From: JBBQVS01 sp963792705
Lineage (GTDB): Bacteria > Chloroflexota > Ktedonobacteria > Ktedonobacterales > Ktedonobacteraceae
Reading direction: 5' to 3'
Length of the DNA: 64,000 bases
Assembly (NCBI GenBank): GCA_963792705.1
Contig: CAWBXD010000015.1
Span: forward strand, 248,001 to 312,000
Part shown: piece after piece, positions 52,361 through 60,356 of the stretch
Layout: each line of letters begins with the position of its first letter
Numbering within the stretch: position 1 is the first letter of the stretch
The notes under the pieces: model-generated
Told to the model about the DNA's origin: nothing
Seen by the model: the letters and a program-made list of their open reading frames with translations, nothing else
Databases searched by the model: none
Made by a program: the position numbers and the translations under genes

Positions 52361-52369
52361 TGCTATAAT
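52361..52369 (+). promoter_or_regulatory. Extended -10 promoter directly before prfB
   Basis: TGC followed by TATAAT (52364-52369) is a consensus extended -10 element. The predicted start of transcription, 7-8 bases further on, coincides with the prfB ATG at 52377, and no ribosome binding site is present, so the mRNA may be leaderless. Confidence 0.5.
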
Positions 52370-52376
52370 ACATGCC

Positions 52377-53490
52377 ATGAATGAACTTATACAGAGAATA
52401 GAACGCCTCTCACGACGTGTCCAGAAGACTATGGTGCGTCTTTGACTTGGCAACAAAAAAAATACAAATTGCAAAGCTTGATGAAGAAAGCGTAGCCGAA
52501 GATTTTTGGTCAGACAACCGTAAGGCACAGGCGCAGATGCAACAACTCAACGCCTTACGCGAAGAGGTAACAACGTGGGAAGGGATTGAGACACAGCTTC
52601 GTGACCTGCTGGGACTTACCCAACTGCTGGAAGAGGAGCCAGATGAGGAGATGCAGGCAGAGGTTGCACAATCGCTGCCTCCCATTGAGCAAGAGGTTGA
52701 GAAGCTCCAGTTCGCGTTAATGCTCAATGGCGAACATGACGAGCGCAACGCAATCATTAGTATTCATGCGGGAAGCGGAGGTGTCGATGCTCAAGATTGG
52801 GCCGAGATGCTACTCCGTATGTACTTGCGCTGGGCCGAGCATCATCATTTTCGCACCGATATCTACGACTATAGTGACGGTGAAGAAGCCGGTGTTAAGA
52901 GTACTACCGTCGAAATCACTGGACATTATGCGTATGGCTATCTTCGCTCCGAGATTGGAACACACCGCCTCATTCGTCTTTCACCGTTCGATGCAGCACA
53001 TAGAAGACATACCTCGTTCGCAAAAGTTGAGGTGATGCCAGACATCGAGGATACGATTGAAATTGTTGTGCGACCAGAGGATATTGAGGTTGATACCTAC
53101 CGCGCAACGGGTGCAGGTGGACAGCACGTAAACAAAACTGATTCGGCAGTACGCATGCGTCATCTGCCAACAGGTGTGGTTGTTACCTGCCAAAACGAGC
53201 GCTCCCAACTGCAAAACCGTGAAGTTGCGATGAAATTACTCAAGGTTCGCCTGTATGAACTAGAAGTGAAGAAGCACGAAGAGGCTGCGGCAAAACTCAA
53301 AGGTGAGCATGTGCAAGCAGACTTCGGCACACAGATACGTTCAGTCACAGTACATCCGTACACCATCGTTAAGGATCATCGTACAGGGTATGAATCCGGC
53401 GATACCACTGGCTACCTTGCAGGAAATGTTGACCCATTTATTCAAGCATACTTACAAGCACAAGCTGGTGGAGTCGCGACAGAAGAATAA
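52377..53490 (+). CDS. prfB: Peptide chain release factor 2, with programmed +1 frameshift
   Basis: Recognises UGA and UAA stop codons. The first 22 codons from ATG 52377 end in CTT-TGA; a +1 shift at CTTTGAC (52440-52446) joins them to the main frame, giving about 370 residues, the normal RF2 length. The catalytic GGQ is in GAGGQHVNKTDSAVRMRHLP and the stop-recognition SPF motif in LIRLSPFDAAHRRHT. Autoregulation: low RF2 lets ribosomes pause at TGA and shift. GGTG just upstream of the shift site could act as the stimulatory SD-like element. Confidence 0.96.
52440..52446 (+). promoter_or_regulatory. prfB recoding site CTTTGAC
   Basis: Exact match to the canonical RF2 frameshift heptamer: slippery CTT, in-frame TGA, C as the next base. 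The downstream frame begins DLATKKIQIAKL. Confidence 0.92.
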
Positions 53491-53504
53491 ATTTGTAAGC
53501 AATA

Positions 53505-53537
53505 AAAAAAGCTCTCCCAAACATGGAGAGCTTTTTT
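53505..53537. terminator. Bidirectional terminator between prfB and sigA
   Basis: GCTCTCC pairs with GGAGAGC with a 7-base loop, flanked by A6 on the left and T6 on the right. Serves both prfB (plus) and sigA (minus, stop at 53557). Confidence 0.92.
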
Positions 53538-53556
53538 GTTGTCCAAGGTATAGTTT

Positions 53557-54618
53557 CTATGCATGTAAAAGGTCATGTACGCCGCTTTCATAGCGTTCTG
53601 GATAACGCATCTTGCGGAGTGCTTTGACCTCAATTTGGCGAATGCGCTCACGGGTGAGTTTGAAAAAGCTGCTTATCTCATCAAGAGTATGCATGCGACC
53701 ATCCTTCAGACCATAACGCATTTCAAGAATAGTACGCTCTCGCTCATTGAGAACCATCATCGCCTGCTCAATATAGGTACGCTGCATGTGATGTGTCACT
53801 TGATCGACAGGAGCATTGTTTGTAACGTCCTCTATTGTATCGGCAAGATGATACTGCTCATCGTCTGCCACTGGCGCATCTAAAGAGACAGGCTGATCGC
53901 AGACACTCAACAACTCTACAACACGCTCTTTTGGCAGTCCAATCTCGGCTGCAATCTGTTCTGGCAATGCCTCCATGCCATCTTCCTGATAGATGCGACG
54001 CGCAATACGCTTGATCTTATAGATGATTTCGACGACATGGACAGGGACATGAATGGTGCGTGAATGTTCCGCAATGGCGCGACTAATCGCCTGGCGAATC
54101 CACCATGTGGCATAGGTGCTGAAACGGAAGCCACGTTTATAGTCAAACTTCTGGGCGGCGCGCATTAAACCAATATTGCCTTCCTGAATCAAATCAAGCA
54201 ATGAAAGACCTTGATTGGCATAACGCTTTGCGATACTTACAACGAGGCGAAGATTGGCTTCGATGAGCTTCTGCTGTGCCATTTGGTCGCCACAAGCGAT
54301 ACGCTCCGCGAGTTGTAGTTCTTGTTGACCCGTAAGCAGTGGATATGTACCAATTTCTTTAAGGTACTGTTTGACAGAATCGTCAAGCACACTCCGCTGG
54401 TCTTCATGCTCATCTTCTACATCCCCATCTACTTCGTCCAGGATGTCGCCAAACCCATAATCAAAATCTATAGTGTTGTCGTGCGTCAAATCGTCTTTTT
54501 CATAAGATGATTTCGAGCGTGCTTTCTTGTTGGCTGTTTTTGGTGCGTCATCGTGTATTGGTAAAGCGCGAAGGGCTGGACGTGATGCAGTCATTACATT
54601 TGTTCTTTTGGCAACCAT
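53557..54618 (-). CDS. sigA: RNA polymerase primary-type sigma factor
   Basis: 353 residues. Region 1.2 DSVKQYLKEIGTYPLLTGQQ, region 2 NLRLVVSIAKRYANQGLSLL plus YKRGFRFSTYATWWIRQAIS, region 3 HVPVHVVEIIYKIKRIARRI, region 4 LDEISSFFKLTRERIRQIEV. The complete set of regions marks a group 1 or 2 sigma-70 factor. The N-terminal 70 residues are basic then acidic, and region 1.1 is short. Whether it is the only housekeeping sigma cannot be told from here. AGGAG precedes the ATG. Confidence 0.93.
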   Translation of the reverse strand: MVAKRTNVMTASRPALRALPIHDDAPKTANKKARSKSSYEKDDLTHDNTIDFDYGFGDILDEVDGDVEDEHEDQRSVLDDSVKQYLKEIGTYPLLTGQQELQLAERIACGDQMAQQKLIEANLRLVVSIAKRYANQGLSLLDLIQEGNIGLMRAAQKFDYKRGFRFSTYATWWIRQAISRAIAEHSRTIHVPVHVVEIIYKIKRIARRIYQEDGMEALPEQIAAEIGLPKERVVELLSVCDQPVSLDAPVADDEQYHLADTIEDVTNNAPVDQVTHHMQRTYIEQAMMVLNERERTILEMRYGLKDGRMHTLDEISSFFKLTRERIRQIEVKALRKMRYPERYESGVHDLLHA

Positions 54619-55026
54619 GATAAGTGCTCCTTTTTCTACTATCTGTCAATGATATATATGTTGGAAATACAAGAGAAAATTAATTTGTTCAAGAATTGTG
54701 TTCCTGTAATTCTTTATTGCAACAATCGTGCCAAAGAGCAGAAAAGGCATGATATGTCAAAGATATTCAATGCATTTCAGCAATTTGACTTCAATTTTGC
54801 CGCTTTTGGAGAGAGATAGTGGCAAATAGGAAGTCTTGGAGAAAGAAATAGATGTCCAAAGCAAGATTATTTAACGTGAACATAATGAAGATATTTCCAT
54901 ATTTGAGGAATTTTACGCAGTAATTTTTTCTTACCTGCTAATTTTGTTCCAAATGAGCATTTGTTTCGTTACTAATGAGGAGGGATTTTCTTTTGTGATT
55001 ATGATGAAAATTTCTTCACAAAGATA
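54619..55026. other. AT-rich intergenic region upstream of sigA
   Basis: About 400 bases with no coding frame, low GC and many T/A runs. It includes the leader and presumably several promoters of sigA on the minus strand. I see no RNA gene or repeat in it. Confidence 0.4.
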
Positions 55027-55055
55027 CTGACAGAGCGTAGAAGTTGTGGTATGAT
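55027..55055 (+). promoter_or_regulatory. Promoter of the structured leader and zinc-ribbon gene
   Basis: CTGACA (55027-55032), 17-base spacer, TATGAT (55050-55055). Predicted start near 55062. Confidence 0.55.
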
Positions 55056-55061
55056 AGGAAG

Positions 55062-55199
55062 GGCATGGGTTACACCTTGCTGTGGGGATGCGGATGCAGC
55101 GGCGGAGGCTCCCCCTCGGCTTACATTTTCGCTAAGCCTCGCTTGATGCTTTAATGAAGCAAGCGATAGACCTCCAAAGAGAAGGAAGGAGGCGATTTC
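55062..55199 (+). promoter_or_regulatory. Structured 5' leader that can hide the ribosome binding site
   Basis: About 138 bases, GC-rich compared with the region before it. Hairpins: GGCTTA (55112-55117) with TAAGCC further on; TCGCT...AGCGA with inner TGCTT/AAGCA (around 55138-55165); and CCTCC (55171-55175) facing the ribosome site GGAGG (55188-55192). The last pair would block translation of the gene at 55200. No known riboswitch or SRP RNA core was recognised. Confidence 0.5.
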
Positions 55200-55415
55200 G
55201 TGGAAAACGCTTTTCCCCGGTGTCGCAAATGTGGTGAAGGTGATCTGGTTCCGCTTTCGGATTTCGGTAGCCAGGGAGCTTCTATTGAGTACAAGGCTTG
55301 GGTCTGCACCAATCCTTCGTGTCTGTACAACATCAAAATCCGCAATGGCGACATTATTATTAATGAACCTATTAGCGATGGCTCACTCCACTCATACCGT
55401 AGTGGTCGCCAATAA
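55200..55415 (+). CDS. Small zinc-ribbon protein
   Basis: 71 residues from GTG 55200, 7 bases after GGAGG. Four cysteines, in FPRCRKCGEGDLVPL and AWVCTNPSCLYNIKIR, make a CxxC...CxxxxC zinc ribbon. The end (NGDIIINEPISDGSLHSYRS) is hydrophilic. Not assigned to a named family. It has its own promoter, a structured leader and a terminator, which suggests independent control. It lies between sigA and ftsY. Confidence 0.75.
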   Translation: MENAFPRCRKCGEGDLVPLSDFGSQGASIEYKAWVCTNPSCLYNIKIRNGDIIINEPISDGSLHSYRSGRQ

Positions 55416-55475
55416 CGATGGAGTTGCGGCATATGTGTGGGCGGCTTTACCACCGCTCGCATGGTGCTAAGCAGG

Positions 55476-55520
55476 AGGCAAAAGACCAAGTTGTATCCCT
55501 TCTTGCTTTTGCCTTATATT
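55476..55520 (+). terminator. Terminator after the small zinc-ribbon gene
   Basis: AGGCAAAAG (55476-55484) pairs with CTTTTGCCT (55506-55514), followed by TATATTTTTG. 61 bases after the stop. Confidence 0.65.
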
Positions 55521-55633
55521 TTTGTAGAGGGACGATCATAGCACAAAGGAGTGCAGTGAAACGATACCCTCTTATTTTCGTGTAAAGAGAAGAGAGTAAT
55601 CTCTCTAGTAGAGAGTAATATAAAGGAGTCGAG

Positions 55634-56632
55634 GTGTTCAATCGATTCTTCGGACGGAAACAAGAGCCAGATGAAGAACCCAAACAAGAGGCGGGTGCTG
55701 CAGCAGAATCGGCTCCTGAACAACGCTCTGAGCAACGTCTTGGGTTCTTACAGCGCACACGCCAGATGTTTAGCAAAATCAACACAACGGTTGAGCAAAG
55801 TGATACGATTACTGACTCTCTCTGGGATGATTTAGAGGAAGAGCTTCTCGAAGCCGATGTTGGCCCCAGTACAACACAATGGATTATGAATCGCCTACGC
55901 GAACGGGCGGCAGCAGAAAACATACATACAGGAGCACAACTCAAGCATGTGCTTCGTGAAGAAATGATGTACCTTCTCGGTAAACCATCACCACTTCGTT
56001 TCTCCAAGCAATCACCGCTTACTGTTATCCTCGTGATTGGTGTCAATGGTTCTGGAAAAACCACGAGCATTGCAAAGATGGCATACCGCCTCTCGCGCGA
56101 AGGCCGCAAAGTGATACTCGCGGCAGGTGATACCTTCCGCGCTGCTGCTATCGACCAACTTGAAGAGTGGGGAAGACGCATCGAAGTTCCTGTCATTCGC
56201 CAGAATCCAGGCTCAGACGCTGGGGCGGTTGTATATGATGCAATTCAGGCGGCCCGTACACGAGGCAGCGATGTTCTGATTGTGGATACGGCCGGACGGC
56301 TACATACGAAGTACAACTTGATGGAAGAATTAAAGAAACTTAATAAAGTTATTCAGAAATTCATCCCCGACGGTCCTCATGAACTGCTTATGGTCATTGA
56401 TGCAACGACGGGGCAGAACGCATTGCTGCAAGCGCGTCAGTTTGCTGCAGATATTGGACTGACAGGCGTTATCATCACAAAGCTTGATGGCACGGCAAAA
56501 GGTGGTTTTGCCTTTGCTGTTGCTGACGATCTTGGAGTCCCAATCAAGTTTATTGGGACAGGCGAGAAAATTGAAGACTTAGCCCCTTTCGATCCAAAGA
56601 GTTTTGTTGACGCGCTCTTCGAGCAAGATTAA
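55634..56632 (+). CDS. ftsY: Signal recognition particle receptor FtsY
   Basis: 332 residues from GTG 55634 with AAGGAG 5 bases before it. A short acidic N-terminus (DEEPKQEAGAAAESAPEQRS) is followed by the N helical bundle and the G domain: VNGSGKTTSIAKMA (G1), AAGDTFRAAAIDQLEEWGRR (G2), VLIVDTAGRLHTK (G3), ITKLDGTAKGGFAF (G4) and IGTGEKIEDLAPFDP (G5). Docks SRP-bound ribosomes at the membrane. First gene of ftsY-accD-accA. Confidence 0.97.
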   Translation: MFNRFFGRKQEPDEEPKQEAGAAAESAPEQRSEQRLGFLQRTRQMFSKINTTVEQSDTITDSLWDDLEEELLEADVGPSTTQWIMNRLRERAAAENIHTGAQLKHVLREEMMYLLGKPSPLRFSKQSPLTVILVIGVNGSGKTTSIAKMAYRLSREGRKVILAAGDTFRAAAIDQLEEWGRRIEVPVIRQNPGSDAGAVVYDAIQAARTRGSDVLIVDTAGRLHTKYNLMEELKKLNKVIQKFIPDGPHELLMVIDATTGQNALLQARQFAADIGLTGVIITKLDGTAKGGFAFAVADDLGVPIKFIGTGEKIEDLAPFDPKSFVDALFEQD

Positions 56633-56646
56633 AAAGGAGGTACCGG

Positions 56647-57498
56647 ATGGTCAAAGAAGCCGCTGTTCCTTCTACAGGACAAAATATGTCTATAAGTGGA
56701 TCAAAGCAAAATTTACCTGGCAACTTAGCTGTAAAGTGTCCTAAATGCAAAGAGATTTTGTATGGACGCGATTGGGAAAAAAATCTTAAAGTATGCACTC
56801 GTTGTGGCTACCACTTTAAGCTCACGGCCCATGAACGTATCGAACTTCTCGTAGATGCTGATAGCTTTGTTGAAACGGATGCAGATATTATTTCTGCTGA
56901 CCCACTGCGCTTCTCGGTACGCGCTCAGACATACCCAAGTAAAGCAGAGGAAGAACGTAAGAAGACTGGGTTAAACGAGGGTGTTGTTACTGGTCACGCC
57001 ACAATTGAGACAAAGCCACTTGCGTTAGCAATTATGGACTTTAATTTTATTGGTGGCAGTATGAGTTCTGCGGTTGGGGAAAAGATCACGCGAGCTATCG
57101 AATTAGGCATAGAACAGCATAGCCCTGTCCTCATTGCAGCCACCTCTGGTGGCGCACGTATGCAAGAGGGATTGTACTCTTTGATGCAAATGGCAAAGAC
57201 TTCGAGTGCTTTAGCGATACTGAAAGAGGCGAAACTTCCCTATTTCAGTCTCTTGACTGATCCCACAACGGGAGGTGTTACGGCAAGTTTTGCGATGCTA
57301 GGCGATGTCATTATTGCTGAGCCAGGAGCACTGGTTTGTTTTGCGGGTCCACGTGTGATCGAGGGCTTCATGCACGTAAAACTTCCAGAGGGAACCGCGA
57401 GTGCCGAGTTTGTGTTGCAACATGGTCTGATCGACGCGGTTGTGCATAGAAAAGATTTGCGCCATACTCTAAGCCGCCTTTTGCATTTCTACTCTTAA
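56647..57498 (+). CDS. accD: Acetyl-CoA carboxylase carboxyltransferase subunit beta
   Basis: 283 residues. Zinc ribbon VKCPKCKEILYGRDWEKN then VCTRCGYHF. Crotonase-type core: DFNFIGGSMSSAVGEKITRA, LIAATSGGARMQEGLYSLMQ, LPYFSLLTDPTTGGVTASFA. Together with AccA transfers carboxyl from carboxybiotin to acetyl-CoA. AAGGAGG lies before the ATG; only 14 bases separate it from ftsY. Confidence 0.97.
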   Translation: MVKEAAVPSTGQNMSISGSKQNLPGNLAVKCPKCKEILYGRDWEKNLKVCTRCGYHFKLTAHERIELLVDADSFVETDADIISADPLRFSVRAQTYPSKAEEERKKTGLNEGVVTGHATIETKPLALAIMDFNFIGGSMSSAVGEKITRAIELGIEQHSPVLIAATSGGARMQEGLYSLMQMAKTSSALAILKEAKLPYFSLLTDPTTGGVTASFAMLGDVIIAEPGALVCFAGPRVIEGFMHVKLPEGTASAEFVLQHGLIDAVVHRKDLRHTLSRLLHFYS

Positions 57499-57559
57499 AT
57501 AAAGAAATGTTGAGGGGGATAGTCAAGGAAGACACTAGTACAGTGAGAGGGGAATTGGA

Positions 57560-58528
57560 ATGGCTTACGATCTTGAGTTTGAGAAGCCACTAGCAGAGCT
57601 AGAAAAAAGGATTGCAGGCTTGCAGCGCAAAGGGGACCGTCTGAAAGCAGATGAGCAGGTACAGTTGCAAGAGACAGAACGAGAGCTACGTCAACGCACC
57701 GCAGAGATTTATAAGAACCTTTCCTCATGGCAGACGGCGTTAGTTGCACGACATAAAGATCGCCCTTACGCCACAGACTATATAAGCCTCATCTTTGACG
57801 ATTTCTTCGAGCTACATGGAGATCGCATGTTCGCAGATGATCCCGCAATTATAGCAGGACCAGCCACGCTGAACGGCACTACCATTATGCTTGTTTGTCA
57901 TCAAAAGGGACGCGATACAAAAGAGAAGATATTCCGCAATTCAGGAATGCCACATCCAGAGGGTTATCGTAAAGCGCATCGTGTCATGCAACAAGCGGAG
58001 AAATTCGGTATCCCTATCGTGTCGTTGATCAATACGGCAGGCGCATCCATTACAGTCGGGGATGAAGAGCGCGGTCAGTCTACCGCTATCGCGGAAAACC
58101 TGTATCTTATGGCGCGTCTGAAAACACCTATTCTTGCGGTCGTTATTGGTGAAGGGGGCAGTGGTGGCGCGTTGGCTATCAGCATTGCAGACCGTATTCT
58201 GATGCTGGAACACACCACGTATAGCGTAGCGGCACCAGAAGCTGCCGCCTCTATTCTCTATCGAGATACCGCGTTTGCCCCACAAATGGCTGAGTCTATG
58301 CGTATTAGTGCGAAAGAACTCAAGTCTATTCAGCTCGTAGACGAACTTATACCAGAGCCACTTGGTGGTGCCCATCGCAATCATCGGCAAGCAGCCGACA
58401 ACCTCAAAGCGGCACTAATTAAACAGCTAGATGACCTGAAGCAAGTTTCGACAAAGGACTTGCTAGAGAAACGCTACCAAAAGTTTCGCAACATTGGCGT
58501 ATTCGACCGTGTGAAGGTTGAGGTATAA
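57560..58528 (+). CDS. accA: Acetyl-CoA carboxylase carboxyltransferase subunit alpha
   Basis: 322 residues. N-terminal helical coil (LEFEKPLAELEKRIAGLQRK), then RPYATDYISLIFDDFFELHG, VCHQKGRDTKEKIFRNSGMP, GYRKAHRVMQQAEKFGIPIV, and VVIGEGGSGGALAISIADRI. The standard AccA length and blocks. 61 bases after accD; the two subunits form the alpha2-beta2 transferase. accB and accC are not in the window. Confidence 0.97.
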   Translation: MAYDLEFEKPLAELEKRIAGLQRKGDRLKADEQVQLQETERELRQRTAEIYKNLSSWQTALVARHKDRPYATDYISLIFDDFFELHGDRMFADDPAIIAGPATLNGTTIMLVCHQKGRDTKEKIFRNSGMPHPEGYRKAHRVMQQAEKFGIPIVSLINTAGASITVGDEERGQSTAIAENLYLMARLKTPILAVVIGEGGSGGALAISIADRILMLEHTTYSVAAPEAAASILYRDTAFAPQMAESMRISAKELKSIQLVDELIPEPLGGAHRNHRQAADNLKAALIKQLDDLKQVSTKDLLEKRYQKFRNIGVFDRVKVEV

Positions 58529-58572
58529 GTAAGGTATAGCGTATAGCCTGACAAAAGTGTCACAAAAAATAC

Positions 58573-58601
58573 TTGACTTTTGTCGGGTCATACGTTATCA
58601 T
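58573..58601 (+). promoter_or_regulatory. Promoter of tRNA-Leu
   Basis: TTGACT (58573-58578), 17-base spacer, TATCAT (58596-58601), 20 bases before the mature 5' end of the tRNA. Confidence 0.7.
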
Positions 58602-58621
58602 AAATTTGCAAATCAATACAA

Positions 58622-58702
58622 GCCGACGTGGCGGAATGGTATACGCGTCTGTCTCAAAAACAGATTCTGAAAGGATTGAGGGTTCGAGTCCCTCTGTCGG
58701 CA
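58622..58702 (+). tRNA. tRNA-Leu (anticodon CAA)
   Basis: 81 bases fold as a class II tRNA: acceptor GCCGACG with TGTCGGC, D-arm GCG/CGC, anticodon stem TCTGT/ACAGA with loop CTCAAAA (anticodon CAA at 58655-58657), a variable arm of about 13 bases, and T-arm GAGGG-TTCGAGT-CCCTC. Discriminator A. The 3' CCA is not fully encoded (A then CCT). Reads UUG leucine codons. Downstream lie remnants of an integrase. Confidence 0.95.
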
Positions 58703-58719
58703 CCTCAAACACTATAGGG

Positions 58720-58765
58720 AACGTCTCAAGCAAGGCTACAAGCCACTTGAGACGTTTTCTTTTTT
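58720..58765 (+). terminator. Terminator of tRNA-Leu
   Basis: AACGTCTCAAG (58720-58730) pairs with CTTGAGACGTT (58746-58756), followed by TTCTTTTTT. Confidence 0.88.
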
Positions 58766-58810
58766 CACGTTAGTAGCTACTTACCCCAAATCTTACCCCA
58801 ATTAGCAAAT

Positions 58811-59011
58811 CTACTCATTTAGAGCATCGTTCATTTTACTAATTGCGTCTTGCTGCATACTTGGCAACACATGCGAGTACGTATCCATCGTCATTGTAAT
58901 AGTACTATGACCCAAGAACTCTTGTACTACTTTTGGATGCACACCTTGATTCATAAAAAGTGTAGCAGCACTACGACTTAATGGCACTGTATGCGTTCCA
59001 CGTCTCACCTA
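58811..59011 (-). pseudogene. C-terminal remnant of a tyrosine integrase
   Basis: The last 55 residues match the end of phage-type tyrosine recombinases: SAATLFMNQGVHPKVVQEFL, GHSTITMTMDTYSHVLP, including the catalytic His (LGHS) and Tyr (DTYSHVL). The preceding catalytic HDLRH is lost: the frame instead joins VRRGTHTVPLSR, which belongs to a different protein (AlbA_2 type, see next feature), and a TAG stands at 59009-59011. The integrase end faces tRNA-Leu, the usual place for an element that inserts in a tRNA gene. Confidence 0.75.
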
Positions 59012-59378
59012 ACAGATGCCACCAGATTGATACACAGGTCCTTTACTTGGTGCTACTGTGGCAACAACGACCTGCTTTTCACCTAACACATAGACTTTCG
59101 GTTCAGCAGGCTCAAGGACAGGCACAGGTTTGATATTGATGCGAGCAGCTCCGCAAAATGGTATCCATCGTCATTGCCATACGCTCATCTGGGACGCCAA
59201 CAATGGTGTGCTTGGCATCTTCAACGCCAATAATTACCACGCCTCCTTGTGCATTAGCCATGCCACATAATCGTTCAGCCATTTCGGTATGTCGAGGAAC
59301 TGCTAGCTTCAATTCCACTGTTACTGTCTCACCGCTCTTAATAAGCTGTTTAAGTGATGACTCGCTTAACCTTCCCAT
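59009..59378 (-). pseudogene. Remnant of an AlbA_2/Schlafen-type DNA-binding protein
   Basis: From ATG 59378 (GGAGG upstream) residues MGRLSESSLKQLIKSGETVT, TEMAERLCGMANAQGGVVII and GVEDAKHTIVGVPDERM match the AlbA_2 domain. A frameshift near 59155 stops this frame at 59112. In another frame the protein continues as KPVPVLEPAEPKVYVLGEKQ and GPVYQSGGIC before a TAG at 59009 where Trp is expected. The end is fused to the integrase remnant. Clearly decayed. Confidence 0.7.
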
Positions 59379-59420
59379 ACGCCTCCTCATACGCCAAAAT
59401 TTGCCTAAAAGTGCTACCAT

Positions 59421-59605
59421 TGTAGCACATGAATGTATTTTCTTGAAGAGCTTGGCGGATTTATGGCGGATTTAGCACTACTTAGTAGTACAGTTTCCTC
59501 TTTCGCAAGAAAGAATTCCCCCTATGTATTGTTCGTCAACTACAATCAATCTTTACTTTTTAATAAAGGGATACATTTTAGGAGACGTTGTATTGTTCTC
59601 TTTTA
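59421..59605. other. Intergenic sequence between remnant genes and the urate operon
   Basis: No gene seen. Contains two copies of GGCGGATTTA in close succession near 59454-59474, probably further debris of the inserted element. Confidence 0.35.
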
Positions 59606-59635
59606 TTGACAAACCGAGAATAGGTTTTGTATACT
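59606..59635 (+). promoter_or_regulatory. Promoter of the urate catabolic operon
   Basis: TTGACA (59606-59611), 18-base spacer, TATACT (59630-59635). Predicted start near 59642. Confidence 0.65.
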
Positions 59636-59641
59636 TCCCGC

Positions 59642-59750
59642 AACAAGCATAATAGCTCTGCTTGACAGGCGGAATTCATTGAGAGATGTTCACGACGTAG
59701 TGAGTAGAAACTCCTCCTGGCAGTTTCATAATGACTACGGAGGAATTGGT
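59642..59750 (+). promoter_or_regulatory. Leader of the urate operon with pairing ribosome site
   Basis: The 109-base leader contains TCCTCC (59712-59717), which can pair with GGAGGA (59739-59744), the ribosome site of uraD. This could give translational control; no known purine riboswitch core is present. Confidence 0.35.
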
Positions 59751-60281
59751 ATGAGTACGCGACAGGCGACACTGCAAGAGATCAATTTGCTTGACCAGGA
59801 GCAGTTTGTCGCGGCATTGGGAAAGCTTTTTGAGGGTCCTCCCTGGATAGTCACGCAAGGTTGGTATGCTCGCCCATTTGCTACACGTACACAACTCCAC
59901 CAAAAACTTTGCGATATCATGTATGGCGCATCGCTTGAGCAACAGGTAGCATTGCTCCAGGCACATCCTGATCTCGTCGGAAGAGCGGCGTTAGCAGGTA
60001 CACTTACTCCTGAATCAACGAATGAACAAGCATCTGCTGGTCTGAACAAGCTTTCGTCAGAAGAAATTACGACCTTTACCCAGTTGAATCAGACATATCG
60101 CAATCGCTTCGGCTTCCCTTTTGTCATCTGTGCCCGTGAAAATAAAAAAGATAGTATTCTCGCAGGCTTTTCTACTCGACTTCATCACTCTCGCCCTCAA
60201 GAGATCGAAGTTGCTCTGGCTGAAGTCGCCAAAATTTGTTTCTTCCGTTTACAGGATACTATTCCTCAAGACGAACCATAG
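59751..60281 (+). CDS. uraD: OHCU decarboxylase
   Basis: 176 residues from ATG 59751 with GGAGG 7 bases before it. Decarboxylates 2-oxo-4-hydroxy-4-carboxy-5-ureidoimidazoline to S-allantoin, the third step of urate breakdown. Typical blocks: QFVAALGKLFEGPPWIVTQG, VALLQAHPDLVGRAA with the catalytic His, LTPESTNEQASAGLNKLS, YRNRFGFPFVICARENKKD. First gene of the operon, 75 bases before the uricase gene. Confidence 0.93.
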   Translation: MSTRQATLQEINLLDQEQFVAALGKLFEGPPWIVTQGWYARPFATRTQLHQKLCDIMYGASLEQQVALLQAHPDLVGRAALAGTLTPESTNEQASAGLNKLSSEEITTFTQLNQTYRNRFGFPFVICARENKKDSILAGFSTRLHHSRPQEIEVALAEVAKICFFRLQDTIPQDEP

Positions 60282-60356
60282 ATGGTAAACACATCTTCCT
60301 CATTTCTTCAACAATTCTCTTCTTTAATAAATCGGCTACGCTAAAAAGGAGACGTA

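Noticed and set aside
52377..52446. prfB as a frameshifted pseudogene
   Set aside because: The CTTTGAC site is the canonical programmed frameshift and the joined product is full length.
55062..55199. Small SRP RNA (ffs)
   Set aside because: Considered because ftsY is near and GAAGGAAGG occurs, but the conserved GGAAGGAAGCAGC apical loop is absent.
55447..56196. 249-codon minus-strand frame
   Set aside because: Shadow of ftsY, which has all GTPase motifs.
59642..59750. Known purine-family riboswitch
   Set aside because: No conserved three-way-junction core could be found in the leader.
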